A stretch of DNA of 64,000 nt from Bacteroidota bacterium (GCA_014190575.1 BJGQ01000006.1:1-64000), one strand, 5' to 3'. Counted from the first letter of the stretch, positions 1 through 8,876 are shown. Notes: generated by a model not told the origin, from the sequence alone. Program-made: numbers and translations.

Positions 1-153
1 CTCGTGGAGTTTGTAAAACAACACGAGCAAGATGAACCCAAGCACCTCATAGATGAACTCACCGATTACCTCGTATCATTCAAAGGCCAGAAAAAAATGT
101 TCAGTGACGATATAAGCATCTTAGTTTGCCGTTTCTTTGCCAACAAAAAATGA
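1..153 (+). CDS. C-terminal end of a probable SpoIIE/RsbU-type serine phosphatase (partial)
   Basis: Only the last 50 codons lie in the window; the reading frame enters from the left edge and stops at 151-153. The tail contains FSDDISILVCRF. This matches the conserved end of PP2C-like SpoIIE phosphatases, where a metal-binding Asp pair (DDxTLL-like) sits in the last beta strand. Members of this family dephosphorylate anti-anti-sigma factors or act as the output domain of signalling proteins. The N-terminal sensory part is outside the window, so the identification rests on one motif and is moderate at best. Confidence 0.55.
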   Translation, partial: LVEFVKQHEQDEPKHLIDELTDYLVSFKGQKKMFSDDISILVCRFFANKK

Positions 154-192
154 TAAAAAATTTGTATTGATATTTCTAATCACTTACCATAA

Positions 193-200
193 TATATTTG
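193..200 (+). promoter_or_regulatory. -7 promoter box TATATTTG upstream of the VWA-like gene
   Basis: TATATTTG matches the Bacteroidota -7 consensus TAnnTTTG. Its last G is only 7 nt before the GTG start at 208. A TTG lies 23 nt upstream (167-169), at the edge of the accepted spacing. The transcript would have almost no leader. Confidence 0.55.
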
Positions 201-207
201 ACCGCTC

Positions 208-2337
208 GTGTCAGGCTTAACTTTTCAATTCTCTCCTTATTGGTTATTGGTGTGTGTGCTCACCGGAGTGCTGTATGCATTCGTGTTGTACTACCGCGAA
301 ACACATTTTACCGAAGCCGGTCAAAAACCAAAGTGGTGGTTGTATGCATTGGCAGTGGTGCGCGCCGTTGTGGTTTTTTTCATTGCCGCATTACTGCTTT
401 CACCATTATTGAAATTAGTGAATCACGAAACCGAGAAGCCCATTGTTTTATTGGCGCAGGATAATTCAGCAAGCATACGCATGCACTTCAAACAACAGGA
501 TTCTGCTGCATACACCAATAACTTCAATAAACTGCACGATGCTTTATCAAAAAATTACGAAGTAAAAACTTACCTCATTGGTAGTAAAGTTCGTGAAGGC
601 GCGCTGGCAGATTATAAAGACGGCAGCACCAACCTCTCCGATTTTTTTGAGCAGGTACAGAATTTATATTCCAATCAAAATCTTGGTGCCATCATTCTCG
701 CATCCGATGGAGTTTACAACGAAGGAAGCAATCCTGTTTATTCCACCGGAGAAAAAATGGCTCCTGTTTATACCATCGCGTTGGGAGATACAACAGTGAA
801 AAGAGATTTGCTGATTTCGAAAATGTATTTTAATCCGGTTGCGTATCTCGGAAATAATTTCAGTGTGCGTGCCGATGTGCAGGCGCAGAATTGCAAGGGC
901 GAAGCAATCAAGTTGCAGGTGTTTCGTGTGGAAGAAAACACCAATCGTTTGTTGCAGGAACAAAGTTTTACTACCGAATCAGATTACTTTGTAAAGCCCG
1001 CCGAGTTCACTTTCGCTGCCGATAAACCCGGCATTATTCATTATCGTTTTGTGTTGAACCAACTGAGTGATGAAGTCACTTTCGCCAATAACACCACCGA
1101 TGTTTTTGTGGAAGTGCTGGAAGTAAAAGAAAAAGTTTTGCTGCTCGCCAATGCGCCGCATCCTGATATCGCCGCATTGAAGCAAGCCATTGAATCAAAT
1201 AAAAATTATGAGTGCGACATTGTGTATGCCCAGGGAAATAATGCTGATGTAAAAGATTACAGCTTAATAATTTTTCATCAGTTGCCAAGTAGTGGACAAA
1301 CTGCACAAGGAATTATTGCTGCTGCTCAGGCGCAAAAAAAATCAATGCTGTTTATCACGGGAGCGCAAACAAGTATTTCACTTTTCAATGGAGCGCAGGA
1401 TGCTTTAAAAATTAATGGCGGCAATAATTCAATGGGTGAAGCCACTGCCGCTCCTGAAAATGATTTCACTTTATTTAATCTTTCAACAAACGCAATGCAA
1501 GCATTGCAGGTATTTCCTCCACTGAAAGTTCCGTTCGGCGATTATCGTCCGGCGCCTTCAACGGTGGTTCTTGCTTATCAGAAAATCGGAAATGTTTCAA
1601 CCAAGTATCCACTCATTTCTTTTTATCAGTCACTCGATTCTAAAATCGGAGTCATCAGCGGCGAAGGAATATGGCGCTGGCGCAATTATGATTTTCTGCA
1701 ACACAAAACCGGTGATGTGTTCAATGAAATAATAACTCGCACTGTTCAGTACCTGTCAGTAAAGCCCGATAAAAAACAATTTCGTGTGACACCCGAAAAC
1801 CGAAGCCGCAGTGGCAACGAACGAATGTTCAGCGAAAGCGAAGCAGTAATTTTCAATGCAGAATTATACAACGACACTTACGAACCCGTGAACCAACCCG
1901 ATGTGAAACTGGTGGTGAGCGACGAGAAAGGAAAAGAATTTAATTATGTAATGAACCGCAACGGAACCGGATATACTTTGAATGCAGGAAGCTTTGCTTC
2001 CGGAAATTATTCGTACACCGCTTCAGTCATTTTTAACAATAAAAGTTTTACTGAGAAAGGAGAATTCATGGTGAGTCCGTTGCAATTAGAAAATTCACAA
2101 ACACGAGCCGACCATCAGTTACTGAATTTACTCAGCACAAAAAGTGGCGGCAAACTTTTTTATCCGAATCAGATAGATGAATTAATAAAAACAATTCAAA
2201 CGCAGGAAAGCATTAAGCCGGTAATCTACACCACACAAAAAACCGAATCGGTCATCAACCTCAAATGGATTTTCTTTTTACTCGCCGGACTTTTATCTGT
2301 TGAGTGGTTTGTAAGGAAGTATAATGGTGGGTATTGA
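208..2337 (+). CDS. membrane-anchored VWA-like protein (BatA-like organisation)
   Basis: This is a 709-residue membrane protein of a type widespread in Bacteroidota. Two transmembrane segments are visible near the N-terminus (about residues 11-28 and 43-66), with a third at about 683-703. The long region between them should be periplasmic. Just after the second segment comes LLAQDNSASI, resembling a von Willebrand A MIDAS motif (DxSxS). GAIILASDGVYNEG follows in the position of the next VWA strand. The middle part looks like the glutamine-amidotransferase-like or beta-rich modules of large VWA membrane proteins. The GTG start at 208 is chosen because it puts the first membrane segment at the N-terminus. 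The gene is richer in GC than the AT-rich gene after it. The function is unknown; relatives are linked to aerotolerance or envelope assembly. Confidence 0.6.
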   Translation: MSGLTFQFSPYWLLVCVLTGVLYAFVLYYRETHFTEAGQKPKWWLYALAVVRAVVVFFIAALLLSPLLKLVNHETEKPIVLLAQDNSASIRMHFKQQDSAAYTNNFNKLHDALSKNYEVKTYLIGSKVREGALADYKDGSTNLSDFFEQVQNLYSNQNLGAIILASDGVYNEGSNPVYSTGEKMAPVYTIALGDTTVKRDLLISKMYFNPVAYLGNNFSVRADVQAQNCKGEAIKLQVFRVEENTNRLLQEQSFTTESDYFVKPAEFTFAADKPGIIHYRFVLNQLSDEVTFANNTTDVFVEVLEVKEKVLLLANAPHPDIAALKQAIESNKNYECDIVYAQGNNADVKDYSLIIFHQLPSSGQTAQGIIAAAQAQKKSMLFITGAQTSISLFNGAQDALKINGGNNSMGEATAAPENDFTLFNLSTNAMQALQVFPPLKVPFGDYRPAPSTVVLAYQKIGNVSTKYPLISFYQSLDSKIGVISGEGIWRWRNYDFLQHKTGDVFNEIITRTVQYLSVKPDKKQFRVTPENRSRSGNERMFSESEAVIFNAELYNDTYEPVNQPDVKLVVSDEKGKEFNYVMNRNGTGYTLNAGSFASGNYSYTASVIFNNKSFTEKGEFMVSPLQLENSQTRADHQLLNLLSTKSGGKLFYPNQIDELIKTIQTQESIKPVIYTTQKTESVINLKWIFFLLAGLLSVEWFVRKYNGGY

Positions 2338-2461
2338 TTGTAGGAGCGATCTTTTTTTATTTTGTTTTATAATTAGTTGACTTGTTTCAATTAAATATTT
2401 TATGGCCGATCTTTTAATTATGTTTGACATTCATCTTGGATTTTTTTTTACTTCTTAAAAA

Positions 2462-4054
2462 ATGAAATCAATAACATTCACAATTTTATTATTGTTAAGT
2501 ATCATTTCATTTTCACAAGCACAATTTCCTGCGTACACATTTTCAAATACAGGAATTGACAAAGGGTATTTTTTATTTACTCCAACTGATCAAAATGGAA
2601 TGGCTCCAAGCAGCCATTACTTCGCAATCATGGATTATACCGGTCATCTGATTTATTATTTTAATGGCTACTCTCAGGCAACAAGTTCAATAATTAATTT
2701 CAGTTTATTCAAAAATCATTTATTCAGTTTTTACAGAGGAGGTAAATTCTTTTTAGCCGATAGTAATTTTAATGTTGTTGATACCATTACTGCTACATCC
2801 GGATATTATAATGATCCGCACGATATTCAGTTGCTTTCAAATGGCAACTACATCATTCTTGCAAAAGAATTAGTGACGATGGATTTAAGTGGGTTCAATT
2901 TATTCACGCATACTTATAGTCCTGGGGATAGCAGCGCATTGGTTACATGCGGAGTCTTGCAGGAATTTAATCCTGCAGGCCAGTTAGTGTGGCAATGGAA
3001 AACACAGGATCATTTTACATTTGATGAGGCTCATCCATTCTGGCTTTTTGCACCTGATACACTTGACTGGTCGCACTTAAATGCAGTGGAAGAAGATTTA
3101 GATGGAAATATTTTAGTAAGCAGTCGATTTTTTAATGAGATATTTAAAGTTAATCATACAACCGGAAATATTATGTGGCGACTTGGGGGCTCTCACAACC
3201 AATTTACTTTTATAGGTGATTCAATTCCTTTTAAAGGGCAACATGATATAAGAGTTCATCCGGATGGTTCATACACCTTGTTTGACAATGGGTTTTTCTA
3301 TCCAAGCCATAAAGCAAAAGCAGAACAATTTTTACTTGACACAGTTGCATACACTGCTACTTTTATTCGAAAAGTGTATGCCGCCAATTTTGGATTTAGT
3401 GGTTCCAGAGGAAATGCCCAGTTTTTCAATAATGGAAATGTAATGATTGATTGGGGAGGAATGAGCAACGACAATCTTGTTTTTTCAATCGTTGATTCTT
3501 CCAATTCAGAAATTTGCAGACTATCTTTTGACGATTCATTGACTTCTTACAGATCTTATTATTATCCCGAATTGCCTTTCCAAATTAATCAGCCTGAAAT
3601 TTCATGTTTCGATTCATTGGGATATACTTTATTGCGTGCACCGGAGGGTTATGCTAAATATATGTGGTCGAATGGAAGCACCACTTCTTCAATTGTTGTT
3701 CAGGCCCCCGATACTGTTTGGGTTTATGTGCAATCAGGCACAATGGAAGGAATGCTTTCGTCAAAAAAATTTATTGTAGATGGGAATACTCAATGTGAAA
3801 ATTTTATTCCGAATTACAATAGTGGATTGTTAAAAATATTTCCAAATCCAACGACTGATATTGTTTTTGTCTCGGGGAAAATGGTTTCATTAATTGAGAT
3901 AGAAAATTTACTTGGGCAGAAAGTTTTTAATGAAACTTATTCTGATAGTTTAATGACTCGTGTTATTTCAATAAATAATTTTTCTCCATCTATTTATTTT
4001 ATAAAAATAAAAACAGAAGAAAGCGACTTCATTTATAAAATTGAAAAATTTTAG
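2462..4054 (+). CDS. secreted arylsulfotransferase-like protein with T9SS sorting domain
   Basis: This 530-residue protein has a signal peptide (about residues 1-20, ending SFSQAQ). The body resembles the arylsulfotransferase (ASST, Arylsulfotran_2) beta-propeller. Repeated blade motifs are visible (GHLIYYF, VWQWKT, GNIMWRLGG). Conserved histidines occur in DPHDIQL (about residue 120), DWSHLNAV (about 204) and GQHDIRV (about 261). In studied ASST enzymes, histidines in such positions form the active site that transfers sulfate between phenolic compounds. The last 75 or so residues form a type A T9SS sorting domain, starting LKIFPNPTTD and ending in a basic, aromatic tail. The protein is therefore predicted to cross the outer membrane and be surface-bound or released. 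It stands alone and is convergent with gpsA (9-nt gap). Substrate and true sulfotransferase activity are not proven. Confidence 0.72.
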   Translation: MKSITFTILLLLSIISFSQAQFPAYTFSNTGIDKGYFLFTPTDQNGMAPSSHYFAIMDYTGHLIYYFNGYSQATSSIINFSLFKNHLFSFYRGGKFFLADSNFNVVDTITATSGYYNDPHDIQLLSNGNYIILAKELVTMDLSGFNLFTHTYSPGDSSALVTCGVLQEFNPAGQLVWQWKTQDHFTFDEAHPFWLFAPDTLDWSHLNAVEEDLDGNILVSSRFFNEIFKVNHTTGNIMWRLGGSHNQFTFIGDSIPFKGQHDIRVHPDGSYTLFDNGFFYPSHKAKAEQFLLDTVAYTATFIRKVYAANFGFSGSRGNAQFFNNGNVMIDWGGMSNDNLVFSIVDSSNSEICRLSFDDSLTSYRSYYYPELPFQINQPEISCFDSLGYTLLRAPEGYAKYMWSNGSTTSSIVVQAPDTVWVYVQSGTMEGMLSSKKFIVDGNTQCENFIPNYNSGLLKIFPNPTTDIVFVSGKMVSLIEIENLLGQKVFNETYSDSLMTRVISINNFSPSIYFIKIKTEESDFIYKIEKF

Positions 4055-4063
4055 AATTTATTT

Positions 4064-5065
4064 TTATTTCAAACGCTCTGTCAACAATCGAATTTCCAAC
4101 ACGGGTGAAAATTTCTGATAAAGAATATTATAAGTCGCATTTGCAATGGGCATATCAACTTTGTATTTTTTATTCACCTCATTAATGCATGCAGTTGCAT
4201 AATATCCTTCGGCAACCATATTCATTTCTAACTGAGCGCTTTTTACTGAATATCCTTTTCCAACCATGTTTCCAAATGTGCGATTGCGACTGAATTGAGA
4301 ATATGCAGTTACCAATAAATCGCCTAAGTAAGCCGAATCTTTAATATCGCGGGTAATTGGATGAACTGCTTTTACAAACCGCTCAATCTCTTCAATGGCA
4401 TTGCTGATAAGTACTGCCTGAAAATTATCGCCATAAGCCAATCCATTACAAATACCCGATGTTATTGCATATACATTTTTTAGAACAGCAGAATATTCTG
4501 TTCCGTAAATATCATCACTTGTATTTGTTTTCATGTATCGGCAATGAAGCATTGCAGCGACCTTTTGCGCCAGCTGCTGATCTGAGCTTGCAATTGTTAA
4601 GTACGATAGTTTTTCGAGCGCAACTTCTTCAGCATGACACGGACCGCTGATGACCACAAAATTATTTAAGGGCAAATTATATTGTTGATGAAAAAAATCG
4701 GCCATCACCAGATTATCTCCAGGAATCATTCCTTTCACAGCTGAAACTATAAATTTATTTTTTAAATCCTGTGTATGAAGAATACTTAATGTTTCTTTTA
4801 CAAATGCAGAAGGAATAGCCAGAAAAATAATATCGGCTTTACGAATTGTATCAATCAGATCATCTTGAATTTGAACGAACTCTTTTTCAAAAAATACAGA
4901 ACTGATGTATCTTGAATTATTTCCGTGTTCTTTCAGCGACTTACGAATATCTGCATTTCGAATCCACCAATTTACAAGGTGTTTGTTTTCTGTAAGAACT
5001 TTTACAAGAGCAGTTGCCCAGCTTCCGCCACCAATCATTGCCACTTTAGGATTGCTGTTCATCAT
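4064..5065 (-). CDS. gpsA: glycerol-3-phosphate dehydrogenase [NAD(P)+]
   Basis: GpsA reduces dihydroxyacetone phosphate to sn-glycerol 3-phosphate, the backbone of phospholipids, in the cytoplasm. The 333-residue length is normal. The N-terminal Rossmann motif IGGGSWATAL is intact (about residues 11-20). AIPSAFVKETL and SAVKGM follow in the usual order. The catalytic lysine region EYSAVLKNVYAI and a helix with GDNFQAVLISNA are also present. The gene begins with two Met codons; either fits. The region upstream contains a weak TAATTTTA box but no clear -33 element. Confidence 0.93.
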   Translation of the reverse strand: MMNSNPKVAMIGGGSWATALVKVLTENKHLVNWWIRNADIRKSLKEHGNNSRYISSVFFEKEFVQIQDDLIDTIRKADIIFLAIPSAFVKETLSILHTQDLKNKFIVSAVKGMIPGDNLVMADFFHQQYNLPLNNFVVISGPCHAEEVALEKLSYLTIASSDQQLAQKVAAMLHCRYMKTNTSDDIYGTEYSAVLKNVYAITSGICNGLAYGDNFQAVLISNAIEEIERFVKAVHPITRDIKDSAYLGDLLVTAYSQFSRNRTFGNMVGKGYSVKSAQLEMNMVAEGYYATACINEVNKKYKVDMPIANATYNILYQKFSPVLEIRLLTERLK

Positions 5066-5226
5066 GATTATTAAAATTACAGAGCGAACTTAAGCAAAAA
5101 CCCAAATGAAAGTATGCGGATAAGAGTATGAAGAATAAAAACAATAATTTTTTTCTGAAATATTGATTAACGAATTGATATGTTCATTAATAATTTTTAA
5201 AATACCAATAATAATTTTTTACAAAA

Positions 5227-5844
5227 CTAAGGTTTGGTATAAATAATCTGCCGCACATATAAATTTTTTCCGACATGAATTTTTACAAGATATGCTCCTG
5301 ATGGAACTGAACTATCGAGTGTAAATACTTCATTGATAATTCCGCTTTGTGTTTGCGGTGTTCGTGTTTCAATCACTTCACCTTCTCGATTTACAATTTC
5401 CAAATTGGTGGCTCCTGATTGATTTAATGGTATTTCGAAGTTCACCTCGAATACACCGGTTGTTAATTTTGGTGAAATGGAAATCAAATCGTGAAATTCC
5501 ATGCTTCTTCCCCCACCGTTTGCCACTTTTTTTTTAGATTTCTTAACAGTTAAATCTTTATCGGTTAACAGATGGCTGTTGTCTTCAGAATGAATTCCAT
5601 TTTGACTTGAATTATTGTTTACGAGACTATCACCTCGGTCAATATTTGGCGCATTTAAAAGAGTATCGGTTTTTATTGTTATTCCTGCTTTTACAATATC
5701 ACTTTGTGTCACATTTTGTGTGAAAAAGAATATGCCTACAATAAATGCAGCTATTCCAAATCCTCTTGAAGAAAGTTGGAGCGTTCTTTTAAGAGTAATT
5801 ACCCTTTTTACTTTTACAGTTGTTGTAAAACTTAGTCTTCCCAT
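5227..5844 (-). CDS. single-pass membrane protein with a T9SS-like C-terminal domain
   Basis: I do not recognise a named family for this 205-residue protein. A basic N-terminus of about 27 residues is followed by one hydrophobic segment (about 28-42) that lacks a signal-peptidase site. Next is a Ser/Asn/Asp-rich linker. The last 80 residues resemble a type A T9SS sorting domain: ISISPKLTTGVFEVNFEI aligns with the usual IYPNPTTGxFxVxF start, and the end reads SGAYLVKIHVGKNLYVRQIIY. The usual PNP is altered to SPK. The topology would place the domain in the periplasm on an uncleaved anchor, unlike normal T9SS cargo. It may be a periplasmic structural protein that borrowed this fold. Confidence 0.6.
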   Translation of the reverse strand: MGRLSFTTTVKVKRVITLKRTLQLSSRGFGIAAFIVGIFFFTQNVTQSDIVKAGITIKTDTLLNAPNIDRGDSLVNNNSSQNGIHSEDNSHLLTDKDLTVKKSKKKVANGGGRSMEFHDLISISPKLTTGVFEVNFEIPLNQSGATNLEIVNREGEVIETRTPQTQSGIINEVFTLDSSVPSGAYLVKIHVGKNLYVRQIIYTKP

Positions 5845-5949
5845 GTTTTATAGAATAACAAGCGCTTTTACTAACTCAAATTAAAAAAGTTGTATACTAA
5901 TTTTGGGATAAATAAATATTTGATTAGAGAATAAGGACAATAGAAAATG

Positions 5950-6438
5950 TTATCTCTTTTTTATTTTTTCTTCGATTGAAGTAGTACTGAATCCGATTAA
6001 TAACGGAACTACCTGCACACTACCACCTGCTGTAATCACTTCTTTTGAACCAACTATTTGTTCAACGGAATAATCTCCGCCTTTTACCAGCACATCAGGA
6101 TGAATATATTTTATCATTTCCAGCGGGGTTTCTTCATCAAATAATATAATTGCATCTACACAACTCAATGCTGCAAGTACAAGTGCGCGTGAATCCTGAT
6201 TTTGAAGCGGACGACCTGGTTTTAGTTTTGAAACAGATGCATCAGTATTCAATCCAACAATTAATCTGTTGCCGAAGTCAGCTGCGGTTGTTAAAGTATG
6301 AATATGCCCTGAGTGCACAATATCAAAGCAACCATTTGTAAATACAATTTTTTGTGAGAGCAATTGCCATATATGAATGAGTTTTCCTAACTCATCCTTT
6401 GTAACAATTTTTTTTTGAATGATTTCAAGCCTGCTCAT
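5950..6438 (-). CDS. rfaE2: D-glycero-beta-D-manno-heptose 1-phosphate adenylyltransferase
   Basis: This enzyme transfers AMP from ATP to heptose 1-phosphate to give ADP-heptose, used in lipopolysaccharide core synthesis. The protein has 162 residues, the length of the stand-alone adenylyltransferase rather than of the bifunctional HldE. It carries the nucleotidyltransferase motifs FTNGCFDIVHSGHIHTL (HxGH-type) and VGLNTDASVSKLKP, then VLVKGGDY near the C-terminus. The gene overlaps the upstream YbhN-like gene by 14 nt, so the two are probably cotranscribed with panD. The kinase half (rfaE1) is not in the window. Confidence 0.9.
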   Translation of the reverse strand: MSRLEIIQKKIVTKDELGKLIHIWQLLSQKIVFTNGCFDIVHSGHIHTLTTAADFGNRLIVGLNTDASVSKLKPGRPLQNQDSRALVLAALSCVDAIILFDEETPLEMIKYIHPDVLVKGGDYSVEQIVGSKEVITAGGSVQVVPLLIGFSTTSIEEKIKKR

Positions 6439-7450
6439 TCGCTATTGGTTTTGAAACACGATTGTAAAATGGAAGCGCAAAAAAAGAAAGAGCACCAAAA
6501 ATAATTACTGCCATTGTTTGTAGCCCATGACACAAAGTTGCATACGATAATCCATCCATTTGACTTAAACCGTACACCATCATGGTTTGAGTTACGATGT
6601 AGTGATAGGCGCCAATTCCGCCCTGCACTGGAACAACAAAACCCAATCCGCCAAAAATCATAATTGTAATTCCTTGCATTGCATTCATGTGCGATGAAAA
6701 ATCAAAACAGAAAAAACAGAAGTAAGCCATTAATGTATAACAACTCCAAAGTATAATTGTGTGGGCCACAAACCAGCCCTTGCTTTTCAAACGGCGAATA
6801 GTATTTAAACCCTCCATAAATCCTTTCAATACTCCCAATAATTTCCGATAAAAATTTGTGGTTTTAAAATGAATAAGAAAACGCCAGATAATAAATACTA
6901 CCACAGCCACAATTGCGAATGTGATAGCATAAAAAACAATTCCTTTACTCATATACCCGATTATTTTATCGGCAAACGGAGTAAGAAAATTATTCATCAC
7001 AAAAGTTGATAGTAATTCAAATTGGGCGAGCACTACAAATATTAATACTAGAAATAGTGAAAGAACATCTACTACCCGCTCCGCAACTACAGTTCCAAGT
7101 AGCGATTGAACTGGAATTTTTTCATAACGATTGAGCACCGTGCATCTTGTAATTTCTCCAAGCCTTGGAACAGCAAGATTTGCAAGATATCCGGTCATGA
7201 CTGCTGCAAAAGTGTTTGCCAATTTTGGTCGGTAACCAATAGGATGAATGAGCATATTCCACCTTATTGCTCTTGATATATTACTTACCATGGCAAAAAA
7301 TAAAGCAGGTAATAACCACCAGTAATTTGCTTTTGCCAGCGTATTTTTTATTGCATTAAAATCCTGGCCGCGAAATGCCAACCAGAAAAAAAAAATACCA
7401 ATTACAAGAAATAAAATGAGTTTTAGAGAGGAAAGAATCTGTGATTTCAT
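6425..7450 (-). CDS. YbhN/LPG-synthase-TM-like integral membrane protein
   Basis: This 341-residue polytopic membrane protein has about seven or eight hydrophobic segments. It belongs to the UPF0104/YbhN group (lysylphosphatidylglycerol synthase transmembrane fold). The family signature is visible: LAVPRLGEITRCTVLNRYEKIP followed by VVAERVVDVLSLF. Members are thought to move or bind lipids or lipid-linked sugars, but this one lacks the tRNA-dependent synthase domain of MprF. Its ATG overlaps the panD stop by one base (TGATG), and its end overlaps rfaE2, giving an operon panD-ybhN-rfaE2. Confidence 0.8.
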   Translation of the reverse strand: MKSQILSSLKLILFLVIGIFFFWLAFRGQDFNAIKNTLAKANYWWLLPALFFAMVSNISRAIRWNMLIHPIGYRPKLANTFAAVMTGYLANLAVPRLGEITRCTVLNRYEKIPVQSLLGTVVAERVVDVLSLFLVLIFVVLAQFELLSTFVMNNFLTPFADKIIGYMSKGIVFYAITFAIVAVVVFIIWRFLIHFKTTNFYRKLLGVLKGFMEGLNTIRRLKSKGWFVAHTIILWSCYTLMAYFCFFCFDFSSHMNAMQGITIMIFGGLGFVVPVQGGIGAYHYIVTQTMMVYGLSQMDGLSYATLCHGLQTMAVIIFGALSFFALPFYNRVSKPIANEQA

Positions 7451-7800
7451 CAGTTCTTCAATCTGTTATTATCATCCGGAAAGACCAAAGCAGGTTTAAA
7501 AGATTTTGCTTCTTCCTTATCTAAAAGTCCGTATGATATTACAATCACGATATCACCCACTACAGCTTTTCGCGCTGCTGGCCCGTTCAAACAAATAACA
7601 CCCGAACCACGCTTACCTTTTATAACATAAGTTTCAATACGCTCACCGTTGTTAATGTTTACGATTTGAACTTTTTCATTTTCTATCAAATCGGCGGCAT
7701 TCATTAAATCTTCGTCAATGGTAATGCTGCCAACATAATTAATGTCAGCTTCTGTCACCTTCACACGGTGAATCTTCGACTTTACTACTTGTATCATCAT
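7450..7800 (-). CDS. panD: aspartate 1-decarboxylase proenzyme
   Basis: PanD converts aspartate to beta-alanine for pantothenate and coenzyme A synthesis. It self-cleaves at a Gly-Ser bond to form a pyruvoyl cofactor. From the chosen start the sequence reads [20 protein letters not shown], and the cleavage pair falls at G24-S25 in YVGSITID, exactly as in characterised enzymes. The length of 116 residues is normal. A TTG at 7809 extends the frame, but it lies inside the -7 promoter box TACATTTG and cannot be the start. panC, the next enzyme of the pathway, lies just upstream on the same strand but has its own box. Confidence 0.94.
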   Translation of the reverse strand: MMIQVVKSKIHRVKVTEADINYVGSITIDEDLMNAADLIENEKVQIVNINNGERIETYVIKGKRGSGVICLNGPAARKAVVGDIVIVISYGLLDKEEAKSFKPALVFPDDNNRLKN

Positions 7801-7806
7801 TGTGCG

Positions 7807-7814
7807 CAAATGTA
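7807..7814 (-). promoter_or_regulatory. -7 promoter box TACATTTG of panD
   Basis: Read on the minus strand, TACATTTG is followed by CGCACA and then ATG at 7800. Six bases separate the box from the start codon, so the mRNA is predicted to be leaderless or nearly so. No clear TTTG lies 19 nt upstream. Confidence 0.6.
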
Positions 7815-7911
7815 AAATTTCTGGTCATATCATCGTTATATAACCGAAGTGCCCAAATGACGCAGAAATTTTTTTAATAAATTAAGCTTATTTCTCACAG
7901 CCGATGAGACA

Positions 7912-8775
7912 CTATGTTAATTTATTTTCAATCAGAATATTATCAATCAACCGCACTCCATTAATCCAGATCGCAGTTAAAATAATTGTTAGTTTTCCTT
8001 TTACAATAATTTCAACAGGACGCAAAGTTTCGGCATCGCAAATTTCTAAATACTCAACAATGGAGTCAGGAATTTTTTTTAGTCTTTTTATTCCTTCCTC
8101 TCTCAATGCTTTAACGGAACTGAACTCATTTCTCTTTTCCTTTAAAAAAAATAAAGTTTGTGATATTACTGCCGCATTATTCCATGCTTCTTCATTCAAT
8201 CTAACATTTCGAGAACTCATAGCAAGTCCACTTAGTTCTCTTACAATTTCACACACTTCAATTTTTGTTTGAAAATTTTCCAACTCAATCATCTTTCTAA
8301 TTACCTGAATTTGCTGGAAATCTTTTTGACCGAGATATAAAACAGCAGGATTTACTTTTTTCATTAAACGGTATACTACATTGGCCACTCCTTGAAAATG
8401 CCCGGGACGAAAAGCAGCTTCCAGTACTTTGTCATAGTACCCTAAATCATAATTTTTTAATTCAGGTTTTCCTTCCGGATAAATTTCTTGTGAAGCAGGT
8501 AAATACAATACAGAACAATCTGCCTTCAAAAGCATTTCCATATCGTGCTCAATGGTTCGTGGATATTTTTCTAAATCTTTTGCATTGTTAAACTGGGTTG
8601 GGTTTACAAAAATGCTGCAGACCACAATTTCACATTCATCTTTTGCCTTTTCTATTAGTGATATATGACCCCTATGAAGTGCACCCATCGTAGGAACAAA
8701 TCCTATTTTCTTTCCTTCTATTCTTTTCTTTTTAAGAAAAGGGGCTAAATGTTTTTCTGATTTAAACAGATACAA
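7912..8775 (-). CDS. panC: pantothenate synthetase (pantoate-beta-alanine ligase)
   Basis: PanC joins pantoate and beta-alanine using ATP to make pantothenate. Family motifs are clear: GFVPTMGALHRGH (HxGH nucleotide-binding motif), VVCSIFVNPTQFN, RPGHFQGVANVVYRLM, YLGQKDFQQ and LAMSSRNVRLN (KMSKS-like). The start is uncertain. The frame is open back to a TTG at 8793, but that codon lies within a TAGGTTTG box. I place the start at the TTG at 8775, giving MYLFKSEKHLAPFL, which aligns with the usual PanC N-terminus; an ATT at 8781 is another option. The gene is divergent from the starch synthase-like gene at 8911. Confidence 0.9.
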   Translation of the reverse strand: MYLFKSEKHLAPFLKKKRIEGKKIGFVPTMGALHRGHISLIEKAKDECEIVVCSIFVNPTQFNNAKDLEKYPRTIEHDMEMLLKADCSVLYLPASQEIYPEGKPELKNYDLGYYDKVLEAAFRPGHFQGVANVVYRLMKKVNPAVLYLGQKDFQQIQVIRKMIELENFQTKIEVCEIVRELSGLAMSSRNVRLNEEAWNNAAVISQTLFFLKEKRNEFSSVKALREEGIKRLKKIPDSIVEYLEICDAETLRPVEIIVKGKLTIILTAIWINGVRLIDNILIENKLT

Positions 8776-8790
8776 ATGAATGGTTTTGGA

Positions 8791-8798
8791 CAAACCTA
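8791..8798 (-). promoter_or_regulatory. possible -7 promoter box TAGGTTTG of panC
   Basis: TAGGTTTG on the minus strand fits TAnnTTTG and lies 15 nt before the proposed TTG start at 8775. There is no TTG at the ideal upstream distance, so this is tentative. Confidence 0.4.
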
Positions 8799-8876
8799 AA
8801 CCGATTTATTGAAATGAAATTTCAATTTAAATAAATCAATCTTCAGTCTATTTCATTTCCACCGATTTTTTTTTAT

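Noticed and set aside
7807-7809. TTG as the start of panD
   Set aside because: The codon lies inside the -7 promoter box; the ATG at 7800 gives the correct N-terminus with the cleavage Ser at 25.
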